Positions 33,826 through 45,288 of a stretch of DNA of 64,000 nt are shown here, in pieces. The translations under genes and the position numbers were made by a program. Origin of the DNA: Zymoseptoria tritici IPO323 (taxonomy: Eukaryota; Ascomycota; Dothideomycetes; Mycosphaerellales; Mycosphaerellaceae); assembly GCF_000219625.1 (NCBI RefSeq), contig NC_018217.1:3410001-3474000 (forward strand), in the 5' to 3' direction. Under the pieces are notes generated by a model. The model had not been told where the DNA came from, ran no database searches, and was given only the letters and a program-made list of their open reading frames with translations. Each line of letters opens with the position of its first letter. Within the stretch, counting starts at the first letter, position 1.

Positions 33826-34370
33826 TCATGTCAGTGAGCTTGTCCACCAAGACGGGCCAAGAAGTGGAGTATGGCTCATTGTTCGTGGACTCTGCTCACG
33901 CCGCGGTGCGGTTCTGGTGCGAACACACCGGATGCGAGTTTCCTTCTTGCGGACTGAGCTGCTCGCTACATTATCGACTCCAATGACATGGCTATTGGGA
34001 ATGAAGGGGGGAGAGAAGCAGAACGGCGTCCTCTTGAAGTCTTCCCAACGAATCTCGACGGTCTCTGACCTGATCTTTTTGTCCTTTCCGGCGAACTCAT
34101 CATTCGACCTTGACTTGGTTGTGCACATGTAGGTCTCCTTGAATTCCAGAGCTCTCCTCCTTTGTCCTTGCTGTCCCAATCGCGCAGCAGCAGCTCCCGC
34201 AGCTCTGCCTTGACAGCCGAACCCACATCTGGGCGCATAAGAGCCTCGACCGGTTCGAAGGTATAGGTCCAGATAACGGTGCGGAAATCCTGCTTGTCCT
34301 TCTTCTTCACGACCCGATCCACCTGCTTCTTGTACTTTAGATACTCTTGGTTGCTAACCGTAGAGGACTC
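33826..34370 (-). pseudogene. Accessory gene exon with a 1-nt frameshift
   Basis: An exon appears to start after a GACTAG acceptor at 34370 and reads ESSTVSNQEYLKYKKQVD, then FRTVIWTYTFEPVEALMRP, AVKAELRELLLRDWDSKDKGG. At 34146-34147 the frame breaks; one more G in the TGG run would join it to EFKETYMCTTKSRSNDEF..VEIRWEDFKRTPFCFSPPF. Both halves have the same ordered, amphipathic look, so I think they are one exon. A repeated-core copy (33,916) follows. The family is not recognised. The probable first exon (MAKLPDSATSPQ) lies at 34,655. Confidence 0.4.
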
Positions 34371-34481
34371 CTAGTCGACTCTGACGTGCGATCCGTGGAG
34401 GCTGACGAGACGGCGGACTTGGAACGTGTCCCCGGAGGGAGTGTCCGTGGAGCTCAGGAATGGGTGTTCCTGGTCCTCTGG

Positions 34482-34655
34482 TCAAAGGATCAATGCTCGT
34501 TGGACGGGTATGAGGTGGAGCATTATACCTTCCGCGTGGACTCCGCCCATTCGGCGGTGCGGCTCTGGTGCGAACGCATATGGCCCTGCGAACCCTAGGT
34601 TCGAGAGCATGGCCTCTGCTTGTGGCGATGTTGCTGAATCCGGTAGCTTGGCCAT
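34482..34655 (-). pseudogene. MAKL-type first exon of an accessory gene
   Basis: Starts MAKLPDSATSPQAEAMLSNL and contains a core copy in the frame PYAFAPEPHRR, then runs to a stop. The start matches the fragment at 441..638. It is probably the 5' exon of the gene whose later exon is at 33826..34370; the connection by splicing is inferred and not shown. Confidence 0.35.
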
Positions 34656-35151
34656 CGTATAGAAGGAGGAGAGGGTCAATGCTCCTGTTCGTGCAGGGCA
34701 GCGACTTTGGAGCTCTATACATGGAGCAGCATAAATGAGCACTGGAAGCGCTGTGCCGGGCATGCTCTACGACATTTCGCTGCTCGAGCCTGATCGAGAG
34801 CCTACTTCAAACTCAAGCCATGACTATATTCGAGACCTAAGAGGAGTCCAGCCATATATGAACGGCACTTTGATTGCGGAAGGTCGAGATTTGAGATTGT
34901 GTAGAACGAGAGCGAGAGGATAAGATGTAAGCACTTCCTCCTTTTTATGATTCTACGTCTACTATTCTCCAAAGGCATGAGTGCGTGCTTCAGTCAACCA
35001 ACAATCAGAGCACATTCCTTCTTCCCGAGAATATCCAAGCTTCTCGATCTTCAATCCTGCTCTTCGAATTTCCAATTTGCCCGAAGTTCTTTCACGTATC
35101 CAAAACGTTTTCCAATCCTCGAAACAGTCCAATCTAACCGTTCGAAGAGAT
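34656..35151. other. Intergenic
   Basis: No supported gene; upstream flank of the MAKL-type fragment and 3' flank of the gene at 35152..35875. Confidence 0.35.
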
Positions 35152-35875
35152 TCAATTCCCACGGACAAACTCTGCGCGCAGATTTCCCGATCCGCCTCGA
35201 CGATGAAGTGGGCTGTGCGCAGCACCTGTGCAATGTCAGTACACTGTATCAATGTCTCATGCAGCCTCAAATTCACTTACCCTCGACACCCGGCGCAAAC
35301 CGGGTCTGCTCATCCACTTCTTCTCCCGCCCAGTTCATCTCCACCGAGGCACTGCCTCCCTCCCTCCCGAAAAGCCGAGTAACGAAGCCCTCCAGATTCT
35401 CCTTATCGTTCTCCAAGCTTTCGTCACAAGCGCGGAGATCTTCCATCCAAGCGGGCATGACAGTGCCTTCTTCTGCGGCCTGGTCGGCAGGGCTGGTGGG
35501 TGGCGTTGCGGAGGCGGAGAAGTCGGCCGAGGGAGAGATCTCGAAGCGCTTCACTCTGCGCAGACGGCGAGAGGAGGCGGGCGTGTTGGGGATACCGTTG
35601 CTCGAGATATCGGAGAGTGGTGTGCGCGGTGGAGTAGAAGCAGTGGTAGTAGGCTGCTGGGTGGGTTTGAGTCGAGCCTGCCGGATGAGTGCGGACAGGC
35701 GAGGACGGCGGCGGCGGAAGGGCTCCGATGGCAGTGGAGAGGGAGGGCTGGCCGAGCGAGATCGTGGAGAGCGGTCTGTTGGAGGGAGAGAGATGCTGAC
35801 TGGGGCACGAGTGCGGTCGGTAAGAGAGGAAGTGACCATCATATGATCGAGCTGCTGATTCGGAGTGCTGGCCAT
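35152..35875 (-). CDS. Hypothetical Ser/Pro-rich protein
   Basis: Exons 35875..35281 and 35225..35152 (55-bp intron, GTAAGT..ACTGACATTGCACAG) give 222 residues. It starts MASTPNQQLDHMMV and is largely disordered: SPRSRSASPPSP, an Arg-rich PFRRRRPRLSALIRQARL, then TPLSDISSNG. A more ordered C-terminal segment (MPAWMEDLRACDESLENDKENLEGFVTRLFG, about 135-170) is acidic and helical. The short second exon ends in a basic tail. Several SP/TP sites suggest a phosphoprotein. No family recognised. If the intron is not used, the frame ends four codons later, so the C-terminus is the uncertain part. Confidence 0.6.
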
Positions 35876-36916
35876 CGTGATGAAAGTGCTCGTGCAAATC
35901 TGGAAGTGAGAGAGATGCAGAAAAGCAAGGAAGAGGAAGCTCTTCGGTCCAGTATATAAGCCGAAGCGCAGAGCGGGTGAAGCTCAGCTCTGGCAAACGA
36001 AAGAAATGAGATCGACAGTCTGCATGAAAAGACTCCATCGCCGCGCAGGAGGTGGATGGCGCAAGCGCAGGAGTCGAGTGAAGCCGGCGGTTGAGAGGTG
36101 GTGATAGGCCGTAGGATGCAGGCAGTAGTTTGGTGGTAATTGAATATAGACAGCGAGTGAAGGAGAGAGCATGGTCATTCACTCTTGTGGACATGGTCAT
36201 TCACTTCAGTCGAGTTTTCGAAGCTGTCACATGCAAGTCTTGGCGACATGCATGTGCGCTAGTGGCATCGAGGAAGCAGCTTGATGCTTGCAAACCGTTG
36301 GAATTGAGAAAAGAGAGCTCTGCAGCTTGATCGTTGAGTCTGTGCCGTCGTCCAGAGCCTATATAGATAGGCCCGTCGCTTGCTGCACGCAAGCAGAGAA
36401 GATGGGAGAAGAGTTTGACAATCTGCCCATGCGAGACGAGAAGATGTGGGAAGAGTCTGACAATAGGCAAATGGCAGAATGAAAGGTGTGAGAAGAGTTC
36501 GACAATCGACACATGATAGCAGGGAACCTGCGAGAAGAGCCTGACGATTGACGCATGTCAGAAGAGAAAATGTGAGAAGAGTCTGACCATCAACACACAC
36601 CAGCGGTCGTGTGGTGTGTCTCGAGCAGTAAGAAGGGAGCAAGCAGGATGTGGTCGCTCATCCTCATGACCACATATGCTGCGTCAGCACAGCTCGAGTT
36701 ATGGTAATCGTTGCCTCAATCATAAATGGGGGTATCACTCATCGTAGAGAAATCGCTGCCAAATCCACACCATCCCACCCATCAACGCCTCACATCCTCA
36801 GAAGAGTCCCAGTCCTCCTCATCCAGTATAACACCATCCGAAAAAGTCGAGGACGCTTTGATTCCCAGTCCCCACTTCGACCTCATCCGCCGATCCAGCT
36901 CACGACGAGACACATT
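35876..36916. other. Intergenic with a minisatellite
   Basis: Apart from the 42-bp array at 36402-36612, no feature is supported. It contains the promoter of the 35,875 gene and the 3' UTR of EDC3. Confidence 0.4.
36402..36612. repeat. 42-bp minisatellite, five copies
   Basis: Five tandem units with exact 42-bp period (starts 36402, 36444, 36486, 36528 and 36570), with most conserved part TGRGAAGAGTYTGACAAT. The period is a multiple of three, so open frames run through it on both strands (minus: a 14-residue unit ending LLxxSLLxC). Copies differ by 20-30 percent, so the array is not recent. It lies between two genes and is probably non-coding. Confidence 0.8.
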
Positions 36917-39489
36917 CTACGTGCCCGCCACATTCGCTTGATCGATGAATTTGAGGTCCGCGCTCCAAGATCCACCGAAAGACACTGCCTCGTCGCTCTT
37001 CAAAGCGATGTTGATGCCGATGTCCGCCACGCTGACTTCCCACTTCTCGCCGGCTTCAGTGGCTTTCAACAGGCCGGTGTAGGGAGCGCCAAGCGCCAGT
37101 ACACGGTCGGGTCGGACTGCGAGTGGTTCGCCGTCGACAGTTGTAGCAAGACCGTCAATGCCGGAGACACCGCTTGGACAGCCAATGGAGAGGACAGGTG
37201 CTCGGCTGCGGTTTGCCCAGTCGATCATCTCACGAGTCTCTTGCTGCAGCTTGCTACTATGCGCAGCATCTGGAGTAAGCAGGCTGTCATATGTGGCGCC
37301 AGCGAGGAGCGCATCTATAATCACGGCAGGTGGGCCGGTCAGATTCTTGATGTAGCCTGATGCCTTTTGCCAGAGACCACGCTTGATGTTGGCGCCACCA
37401 CGAGCCATGCGTCGAAGGACTGTTGTTTGAGTCTTGACCTGAGCATCTCGAGTATCCGCAGACTCGTACAAGCTTTCCGCAGCGATAATGTTATAGTTGC
37501 GTCCGAGAAGTTGTCGTGCAGCAGCCAGAGCCCGTGCGCCGATGTCGTGGTTGCCAGCGAGTACCACAATCGTGGGCAGGTCTTGCGATGGAGGGTTGAG
37601 GACGGCGCTTGATGTCATACTCCCACGGACCGTGTTTGTTCGAGATGGTCGGCGAAGCCCGCCATGCAGGTCACTCAAGCGAAGAGCCGCTTCAGCTATG
37701 CAGCGAGCTGCGCTCTCCGCAACAGAGTCATGAGTAAGACCAAAAGTGGCGACTGTCGCAACCTCGAGCGTATGCAATGCGCGTGGCAGTAATGTCGGAC
37801 ATGCCGTCATGCTAGGGCGAATTCCAAAGTACGGATCCAAAGGCTTCGAGGACTCTGCAAGCGACTCGGCAATTCTTGCATTCGACACAACGGAGTGAGG
37901 CGAGCTTGGTCGGTCGATATGAGGCGATGAGGCCGCCAGCGATGTCGGCTGTTTCGTGCGGTTTACCAGTGAAGCCGTTGATCGAGTCCTTGTTCGATCA
38001 GACGACATCGATGCTGTGAGTGGATGTGGCCTAGACTCAACATGCTGTCCGCTGTTCTGTCTTGCTGGCTTCGTTTTAGGAAACACCGCACGAGAGACGG
38101 AGTGCTTCGATGAGGAACGACCATTAGCCAAGTTCAGCTCCGTGTTGGCATCGTTAGAGCTGTCGAGCTCTTCGCTGTTATACTTGGCCTCCAGCTTTGG
38201 CGAGAGCACATTTTCTGTGGGATGCAGGTTCTTCCCACCGTATGTTCCTGGACGATGGACTCGATTGTGGCTCACCAGACGATCCTCGTCCGCGGTGGTA
38301 TCTCCTGCCCGAATCTCGTCAAAGACTGACTTCTTGTCAAACTTCTTAAGCTCGCTCTCAAAGTCGAAGTCTCCCATGTCTTGAATGTCGGTCGTATCTC
38401 CTTGCGCAAAATCTTGCTCTTGCTCATCTCTTTGCCTTCGCCGGCTCTTCTTTGTAGTGCTCTTGTCCAGAGGACTGCCGGGTTGCGGTGAAGGCTGCAA
38501 GAGTGGAGTGCTACGCCATCCTTTCCCTCGCTTGACACTGCCATTCATGTCGTTCCCATTTCTTGATACCTCAGCATTCATGACCGGTGGTGGATCTGCC
38601 GATTCTAAATTTGTGTCTGGCTGCTTCTTCGGCTTCTGTCCTCGTCGAACCTTCTTCTTCCCACTGCTACCATCAAGCTGGCCAACGTCTTGAGTGTTGT
38701 CCTCGAGCCCGTTGGCATCAACAGCGGGTGCAGTGGACTTCTGAGACGGCTGTTGAAGTGACATGTTGGATGGTTTGGCAGCTGCCAGCTTTTGTGCAAC
38801 CTTCGCTCCACCGAGATCCCCAATGAACGGCGATCCAGGACTCGGGAGATTTTGTGCAGCTCTTGCCAACATTGACTTGATTGGTGTTTCCATCGCTCCC
38901 GCACGCGGCGTGCTCTTACGTCGTGTCGGCGAGGCGTTGCCATAGCTGAGGATTGCTGGGTCTACGAAAGCGGAGGGCTGTCTGGGCGGTGTAGGCGCTG
39001 GCGGCGGAACGTCTCGCAGTCTTTCAGCGTGGTGGATCGCGGGCAGCTCGACAGCTATTCGTTGCGGGATTGGCGCATGAATCGGTTGCTGCTGCTGCGG
39101 GAAAGGGTTGGAAGGTTGATGAGGTGCTTGGTGAGAGCGGTCTTGCTGTGGATTGTAGTTCGATTGCTGATTCGCTGCAGGGTGGGACTGCTGCTGGAAG
39201 TTCGACGCTGGTGGAGGAGGAGGAGCGGGAACGTCGCTGGGTGGGACGACTTCAAGGTTCTCAATGGCAGTGACCTGGACGTCCCAGTGCTCCCAGCGGG
39301 TGTTCGTGTTGGGGAAGAAGACTAAAGACTGTCAGATCGGTTGCTGAAGCAGCATATGGTCATCCGTGTCTTACCATTGCCGAGAGTGAGATGCGAGTTG
39401 GGGACTAAGGCCTTGACCACGCCGTAGACGATCGTCTGAGGAGGATGCTTCAACTCGACCCATACCGTCAGTCCGACCACTGAGGCCAT
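36917..39489 (-). CDS. EDC3: Enhancer of mRNA-decapping protein 3
   Basis: Exons 39489..39375 and 39321..36917 (53-bp intron, GTAAGA..CTGACAGT..TTTAG) give 839 residues. A scaffold of processing bodies that stimulates Dcp1-Dcp2. The N-terminal divergent Sm fold (1-75: MASVVGLTVWVELKHPP, then TIVYGVVKALVPNSHLTLGN, then ENLEVVPPSDVP after the intron) binds Dcp2. A long disordered Q/S/P-rich linker carries the FDF motif at about 350-375 (DFDFESELKKFDKKSVFDEIR), the binding site for the DEAD-box helicase Dhh1. The C-terminal YjeF_N Rossmann domain (about 530-830; TIVVLAGNHDIGARALAAARQL) mediates dimerisation. The glycines of the canonical NAD-type loop are partly replaced (AGNHDIGARAL), as usual in Edc3. 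Longer than yeast Edc3 because of the linker. Confidence 0.95.
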
Positions 39490-39760
39490 CGTCGCGTGGG
39501 ATGTAGTGCACTGAAGGAATGAGCTTGTGAATGCACGAGTCTGTCAAGGTAGCGTTGGATCAGGAGTAAAGCAAGATGAAGTCGATGCTCGAGTCGCGTG
39601 CTGATCGGCTGGACGGGACTTGGGATAAAAAGTTTAGGAGGCAGAAGAAAGCTCTGGGACGGGTGACGTTGCGACTTCTATACCGACGACATCTACTCGA
39701 AGAACATACACAAATCCAACGCATTCGATCGATAAGGTCCATCATCATTTGAAACACTCC

Positions 39761-40528
39761 TCAGCGAGACCAGAAGACAAACCCAGCGAACACAGCAACA
39801 ATGCCAACAACGGCACCAGAAACCGCGGTTCCGGCGTCGACATCGCCAGAGACAATGCCCACAATAACACCCACTGCGATTGCCAATAGCATCATTGCCG
39901 AAACCAGACCAATGACTCTTCCTGTCGCCAACTCCGAGTCAATGAAGAGTATCCGAGGATGATCGTTCCATGTTCCAGGCGATGATGTGGTTGCCAAAGC
40001 GAGATCCTCGAAGTAGTCCGGACTGTCGGCGAGGGTTGGCGGCGAGTACCATGCTTCTGTCAGGACATGGTCGCGAGCGAATGTCTCGATCGTCAGATCC
40101 ACTGGTAGGCGGGCGTTGAAGTCGTTGTTCTGGATAACGTGGTCAGTCAACGCCTTAAGCCTTGCGGTCGTGGGCAAGGTGTGGGGTGGGACGAAGCTTC
40201 CGCTATTGGTGAAGGCGACGCCACGAGGAAGGGTGTTAGTGAGTATGAAGGAGTTGCGCTCGAGGGCGGGCATCAGAGACCCATTGCCAGCACGGCGACG
40301 ATGACACACCTTGTTCACAGTTGCAATGCCAAAGACTGGTCTTTTGCAGCACATCCAGAACAAGACCGCAGAAAGCAGTGTTGTTCGACGATACCACTGT
40401 CGGATCATGGCGACTGACTCCTCAGCGGAGCCATCGAGTTGGATGCTTGAAAGCAGAGAGCTTCCATGCGAGGTTCTGCGGCCGATGAACGTTGCTGGGA
40501 TGTTCCTGATGCGAAGAGGAATGGACAT
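39761..40528 (-). CDS. Hypothetical membrane protein, two C-terminal helices
   Basis: A single exon of 255 residues. A hydrophobic stretch at about 50-62 (TTLLSAVLFWMCC) and two clear membrane helices at the C-terminus (about 205-222, VIGLVSAMMLLAIAVGVIVG; and 232-253, GTAVSGAVVGIVAVFAGFVFW). The part between 85 and 190 is soluble and includes FARDHVLTEAWYSPPTLADSPDYFEDLAL. The two-helix tail with a small loop (SGDVDAG) resembles many fungal small membrane proteins of unknown function. No catalytic residues visible. It stands 270 bp upstream of EDC3 on the same strand. Confidence 0.6.
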   Translation of the reverse strand: MSIPLRIRNIPATFIGRRTSHGSSLLSSIQLDGSAEESVAMIRQWYRRTTLLSAVLFWMCCKRPVFGIATVNKVCHRRRAGNGSLMPALERNSFILTNTLPRGVAFTNSGSFVPPHTLPTTARLKALTDHVIQNNDFNARLPVDLTIETFARDHVLTEAWYSPPTLADSPDYFEDLALATTSSPGTWNDHPRILFIDSELATGRVIGLVSAMMLLAIAVGVIVGIVSGDVDAGTAVSGAVVGIVAVFAGFVFWSR

Positions 40529-40597
40529 TCTGATCCGTGAGTGTAGAAGTTGCGTGTTCGAACTGAACGCAGTACTGGGAGCGAGAGTTATAAGTTT

Positions 40598-40885
40598 CTA
40601 GAACACCGACACAACATGGCTTTCAGTGTCGAGTGTCGCAGGATCAGCTTTAAGGCAAGCGCTTTGAACTGTCCACGAACGGCCATCGGAACTGACAGGC
40701 GAAGCCGCGAACACAACACGACCATGCATTTCAGAAGCGAAGGGGGAACTTGCATCATCCGGAGGCTCGAAGAGGACCGCGGGCGCCTGAGCTCGTGGCA
40801 TGAGAAATGGATATTCCCCAAAGTGGCCATCGGAAAGAGTGCACGTACTTGCTGCAGCAGCAGACTTGCTGTGGCGAGTGCTCAT
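40598..40885 (-). CDS. Possible small protein
   Basis: A 95-codon frame from MSTRHSKSAAAASTC to ESHVVSVF. Composition is plausible for a protein (FEPPDDASSPFASEMHGRVVFAASPVSSDGRSWTV), without homologous features. It ends 70 bp before the start of the membrane protein gene on the same strand. It may be chance. Confidence 0.25.
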   Translation of the reverse strand: MSTRHSKSAAAASTCTLSDGHFGEYPFLMPRAQAPAVLFEPPDDASSPFASEMHGRVVFAASPVSSDGRSWTVQSACLKADPATLDTESHVVSVF

Positions 40886-41103
40886 GGGGCTACAAACAAG
40901 CGATCCATGGCGCAGCATGCATGTTATGCATAGCCGCGAAAAGTGTCGTGGAGGAGACCATAAGCCGTCGCATTCATGGAGCTGGCCCAAATAGGCCACC
41001 GGGTAGGTCAAGTGAACCGAGAGTTGGCAGGCTCCCCAAGCAAGTGGCCAAATCGAGCCACCGGGAAGTCGTGGACGATTCATTGGTTACTCATCCGGCC
41101 TGC

Positions 41104-44100
41104 ATGAAGAGGCGCATTAAGGCGATGCAATATCAGCCAATGAAAGCTACAGTGCATCCTGGCACATCTCGACCACGACACATTCACAATCTCAGCTTCT
41201 TCTTCCGACTTGACGCATACAAAGGGTTTGCGGAAACGAATGCTATACTACATGACTTGGTCATGGCCACCGTACAAAATCAAGAAGCCCTTGAGATTCG
41301 GCAGGCCGAACTTCGCCTCGCGGAGATCCGAGCTGAACTGAGGCTGAACGAGCTCAAGCTCAAGAGAGACACTCGGATTCCTGAGCGAGAAATTTTTCTA
41401 GATGAGCCCGCAAGCGATAGCGGTATCAGTCATGAAGTCGTCGCAGGCTCTAGGATCCAAGCCGAGCCGCCATCGAGCAAAGCCCGGAATCGGACGACCA
41501 TGAAGGTACCACGGAAGATGAAAAGGAAAGCAGAAGATTCTATCCCAGGCGATCATCGAATCTGCTTTCAACTCGAAAATGTGCCTTCGGTTCCTGCCCA
41601 TGCGAACAGCTCCAAAAAGATACGAAAACGCAACCCTGCTGCCTGCTCTGAATGCCGCAGGAAACACCTACAGGCAAGTACATACGAATTTCACATTTGA
41701 TGGGCCGGCCCTGACCAAATTGTAGTGCTCTCATGAGTTGCGCGGACTTCCGGCTCATCGTTCAAAACCTTCTGATCTTGACATTTTCGCGATGCCCTTG
41801 ACTATTGAAGTACTGCGCAGAACGGAAGGACAACAACAGTTGGAGTATCTGACCTATAACGCCAGCACATTTCCGCTCATTGATGGGGACCTCCGTCTAC
41901 TCCACGAACGAAGTGGTCTGGCGTGGCATCTTTCGGGCGTCGGTGTTGCCCAGAGCTCTGCTGGCAACAGTGGATCTGCACTATTATGGGCTCTGAATGC
42001 CTTATCAGACACCGAACACCTCGACGCCATTATTCGAGCTGGTATGTGTACAAGATACATTGAAGCTCTGGACTGGGTCGTCTGGCTGTGCAGCTATGTG
42101 ATTGCTGAGCACAAGGGCAAGACCACCAACGAGTTATCCAGTCACTCCTTGCTGTCAGAATCCTTGGCCGGTCTCCGTCATCGTGTGTTGAGCACGTCGG
42201 GAAAATATTCCTTACCGCACTCCGATGGTGGTCCAGGCATCGAGTCCAAATTGCTACCGGATACGCACCTGGCTGCTGTGGCCTTAAAGGCACGGAGCTG
42301 TGCCGGTTTGGATCGGATTGCTGAAGTGTATCTTCGAACATTTGCGCAACACGAATCCTCAAAGGTGGGCCAATGGTGGAGAGAAATCTTCCGCCACATC
42401 GACCACGACGCAAGCATTATCTTGGAAGCGATCGAGGCTCTGCCGGACGCTCGAATACAGTCTAAGGTCTGGCAGATGGCTTTAGATGGAGCTTCAAATT
42501 TTGAAAGCATGGAGCTTTGTCAAGCTCTACTGGGTTATGGGTGGTCACTAGCCGGTCAAAGTACAGACCACGGCAGAGTATTTGCGTCCCTGCTCTCAGA
42601 CTATCAGACGCCACCAGCGACTGATAGTCTGGACTGGTCTGCACCACGGCTGGTGCGTGGCGCATATGCGACAAACGGCGGACGGCACGGTTGAATCACC
42701 TTCTCGTGCAAGCGTCGTGGGCAGGGATGCACGATCTCGCCAGAGATCTGCTAAGAGTCGGTGCAGAGCCCAATTGTCTGGTGTACGACGAAGATGAGGA
42801 CACTAAATCTTCCCCACTGCAAGTCGCTTCCAGATCAGGCTGTGAAGCTCTTGTTCGATCTCTCCTCCGATTGGGGGCGAGCCCCGACGGTCTGCCTCAC
42901 GAAGCTGGTTTCCCTCTCGGAGCTGCGGCCAGGAGGGGGTATTGCAGCATCATTCGCGTTCTTTGCGATGCAGACGCCGACGTCAACGCGAAAGATGAAC
43001 GCCGCCAAGAGACTGCTCTCATGATCGCGTGCGAGAGCGGCCAGCTCGGTGCCGCTACCATCCTTCTCGATGCTGGCGCGAATCTGCGTGCTGAAATTGC
43101 GTTCCGGGAAACCTCGCTCTACATGGCCGCTTACAATGGTCACAGCGATGTCGTTGATCTTCTGATCTCTGCCGGTACCAATGTGGCCGCCTACCACCAC
43201 AGTGCTCTGCTACGAGCCGCCGAGTGCCATGCGGAAACCGCCTTCAAACTACTGCTCGCCAAGGGCGCAGTCTTGAGCGGTACAGAATCTACGAAGAGAT
43301 GGAACAGAACCATCGCAATTGCCGCGTTCGACGGACGAGTGAGTATGGTTGAGCTATTGCTGGTAGCGTTCGAGGGAGGGCTATTGAAATCTCCGTGTCC
43401 TGAAGATGGCTTAGCACGATCCTTATTGCGTGAAAGCGGAACACTGCGACAGTGGATTCAGAATGAAGCGCAAATGGATCTTACAGAGGACTTGCGGCAA
43501 ACCCGAGACGAAATGCGAGCGCTGCAGCTTCTCCTCGAACATGGCATATGGGTGTACGGATACTCCACAATGAAGGAGGGGATTCTCAACTCGATCGCCC
43601 ATCTCGAGATACTGAACGAAATGGACCTCCATCTGGCTCGACGGAGCGCTAAGGATGTCCAGTCGCAAAGCTTCCCGTGGACTGCTGAAGAGATGACCGG
43701 AATACCGAGAAGGCTCTATGAATGTACTCCAGGACCAAGCAGCCCTGATTCCGATACCTATGGCTCCGTGACCCATCGCTGAAGGTCGTCGCACAGCTAC
43801 CTCGATCAAGCCAGAACGATTCCGAGCTTGCACCCATCACTAGCAACGAACAACATGTTCTACAATGGTCGCCGGCTAAAATGTACCCGGAGTGGCAAGA
43901 TGCGCTTGGTATCACACCCCAAGCAAGTGTTCCTGCTTCGCGCACCATGCCGGAAATCTCGCCGCCGATGATGCCGAAGCAGCTCATGCCGGCAGATTAC
44001 GAGCCGGATGTCAACGTATTCTATGCATCCTTGAAGAGCCCTGACTTTGACAAACTGGACAGACTTGCCACGCAATATTTCAGGTGGACTGTGGATTCTA

Positions 44101-45288
44101 GAGCCGACCTACGCCTCTGGTGGCAGCAGCTACTTGGTCTGATTCCGGAAAGCCAGCTTTTGACGATGATCAGAGGACTCCCCAACTCCCACGAAAAGTC
44201 CAAAGTTTGGGAGATGGCGTTTCACGGAGCTTTCGTTTTGGCGAATTTCGGAATGAGCAGATCCCTGCTACAGTGCGATATTCCGGGCACGACGCCACAG
44301 GCGTGGCACAGCAGCCACTTCTTGCCGCTGCTGAGCAATCGCCCTGACGAAAGCACGCACCCGTCAGATCTCAGCACAATCTCTCGTACAGGCAGTGACG
44401 GCAATACGGTGACCGCCTGGACAATGGACGCTCGACTGCGCAAGCGATTGTTGCAGGATCTGCTTGTGATGGCTTCGCTGAAAGCGGAGTACGCCGTAGC
44501 CGAGCGTCTTCTCACAGCCGGATTGGACCCAAACTGCACGATATGGACCGAAGACGGCCGATATTCCCCGCTGCAGGCCGCTGCTTGGTCTGGGAGCGAA
44601 GCGCTGGTCGACCTGCTCCTGCAGGCCGGCGCACACCATGATCTCCAGCCTGGCGAAATTTGCCCTGCACGTTGCATGCCGTCAGGGTTATGGCGGTATC
44701 GTCAAACTTCTTCTCGGCGCCGGCGCCAACCCCAATGCTTGTGACGATAGCTCTGGAACAGCTCTCCATCTCACACGGGACTGCGAAACCATAAGGCTCC
44801 TACTCGATGCTGGCGCCGACTTCCCTTCTCAAGCCGCGTCTTGCGAGTCCGTGCTTAGAGCTGCGGCATACAACAACCGTGTGGACATCCTGGACAAGCT
44901 CGATTCCATTGACGATTCCATCAATCCAATAATGGGGACTGTTGGCTTACGTTTCCCTTCCGCCTTGAAGACAGCGGCGGAATTTGGTGCAGATCGTACG
45001 TTCGACTGGCTACTTACTCGCGGTGCAGAGGTCCACCATCTGGGAGAGGAAGTCTGGATCGACGCAGTCATAAACGCCGTGCATCGTGGCAATCGCGGCA
45101 TGTTAGAACGACTGCTCACGGGACACGGCACTAGCGGGCTTCGCCATTCATTTTCTCCGGATACCCTACGCAATCTGGTCGAGAAAATAGAAACATTGAT
45201 TTATCTACGCCCAGATGGCTGCCTACTCGCGCTCAACACATTGGACCAGGAAACAGCAGATCTAGAAAAGGATTGTCGATTGGCGTGA
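41104..45288 (+). pseudogene. Giant two-module ankyrin protein, three frameshifts
   Basis: Read as one locus of about 1,375 codons. Exon 1 (41104..41673) has a long charged coiled coil (RQAELRLAEIRAELRLNELK) and ends in ACSECRRKHLQ. A 52-bp intron with a GC donor (CAG|GCAAGT, acceptor TTGTAG) joins it to CSHELRGLP, giving a short CxxCRRxHxxC knuckle like the first half of a fungal zinc cluster. Two related modules follow, each with a helical part (QWWREIFRHID../LWWQQLLGLIP.., then SKVWQMA/SKVWEMA) and ankyrin repeats (TALMIACESGQ, SLYMAAYNGH; ALHVACRQGYG). Frame changes at 42673-42675 (one A missing), 43751-43752 (one C missing) and 44656-44658 (one A extra) connect every part, with no stop codon elsewhere. 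The start is uncertain; MATVQNQ at 41266 has the best context. Two separate genes cannot be excluded. Confidence 0.6.

Noticed and set aside
36402..36612. CRISPR-like array
   Set aside because: Units are contiguous and diverged, with no constant repeat and unique spacers, and this is a eukaryotic nuclear sequence.
36259..36642. 14-residue repeat protein encoded by the minisatellite
   Set aside because: All frames stay open because the unit is 42 bp; no frame has better composition than the others, so coding is not supported.
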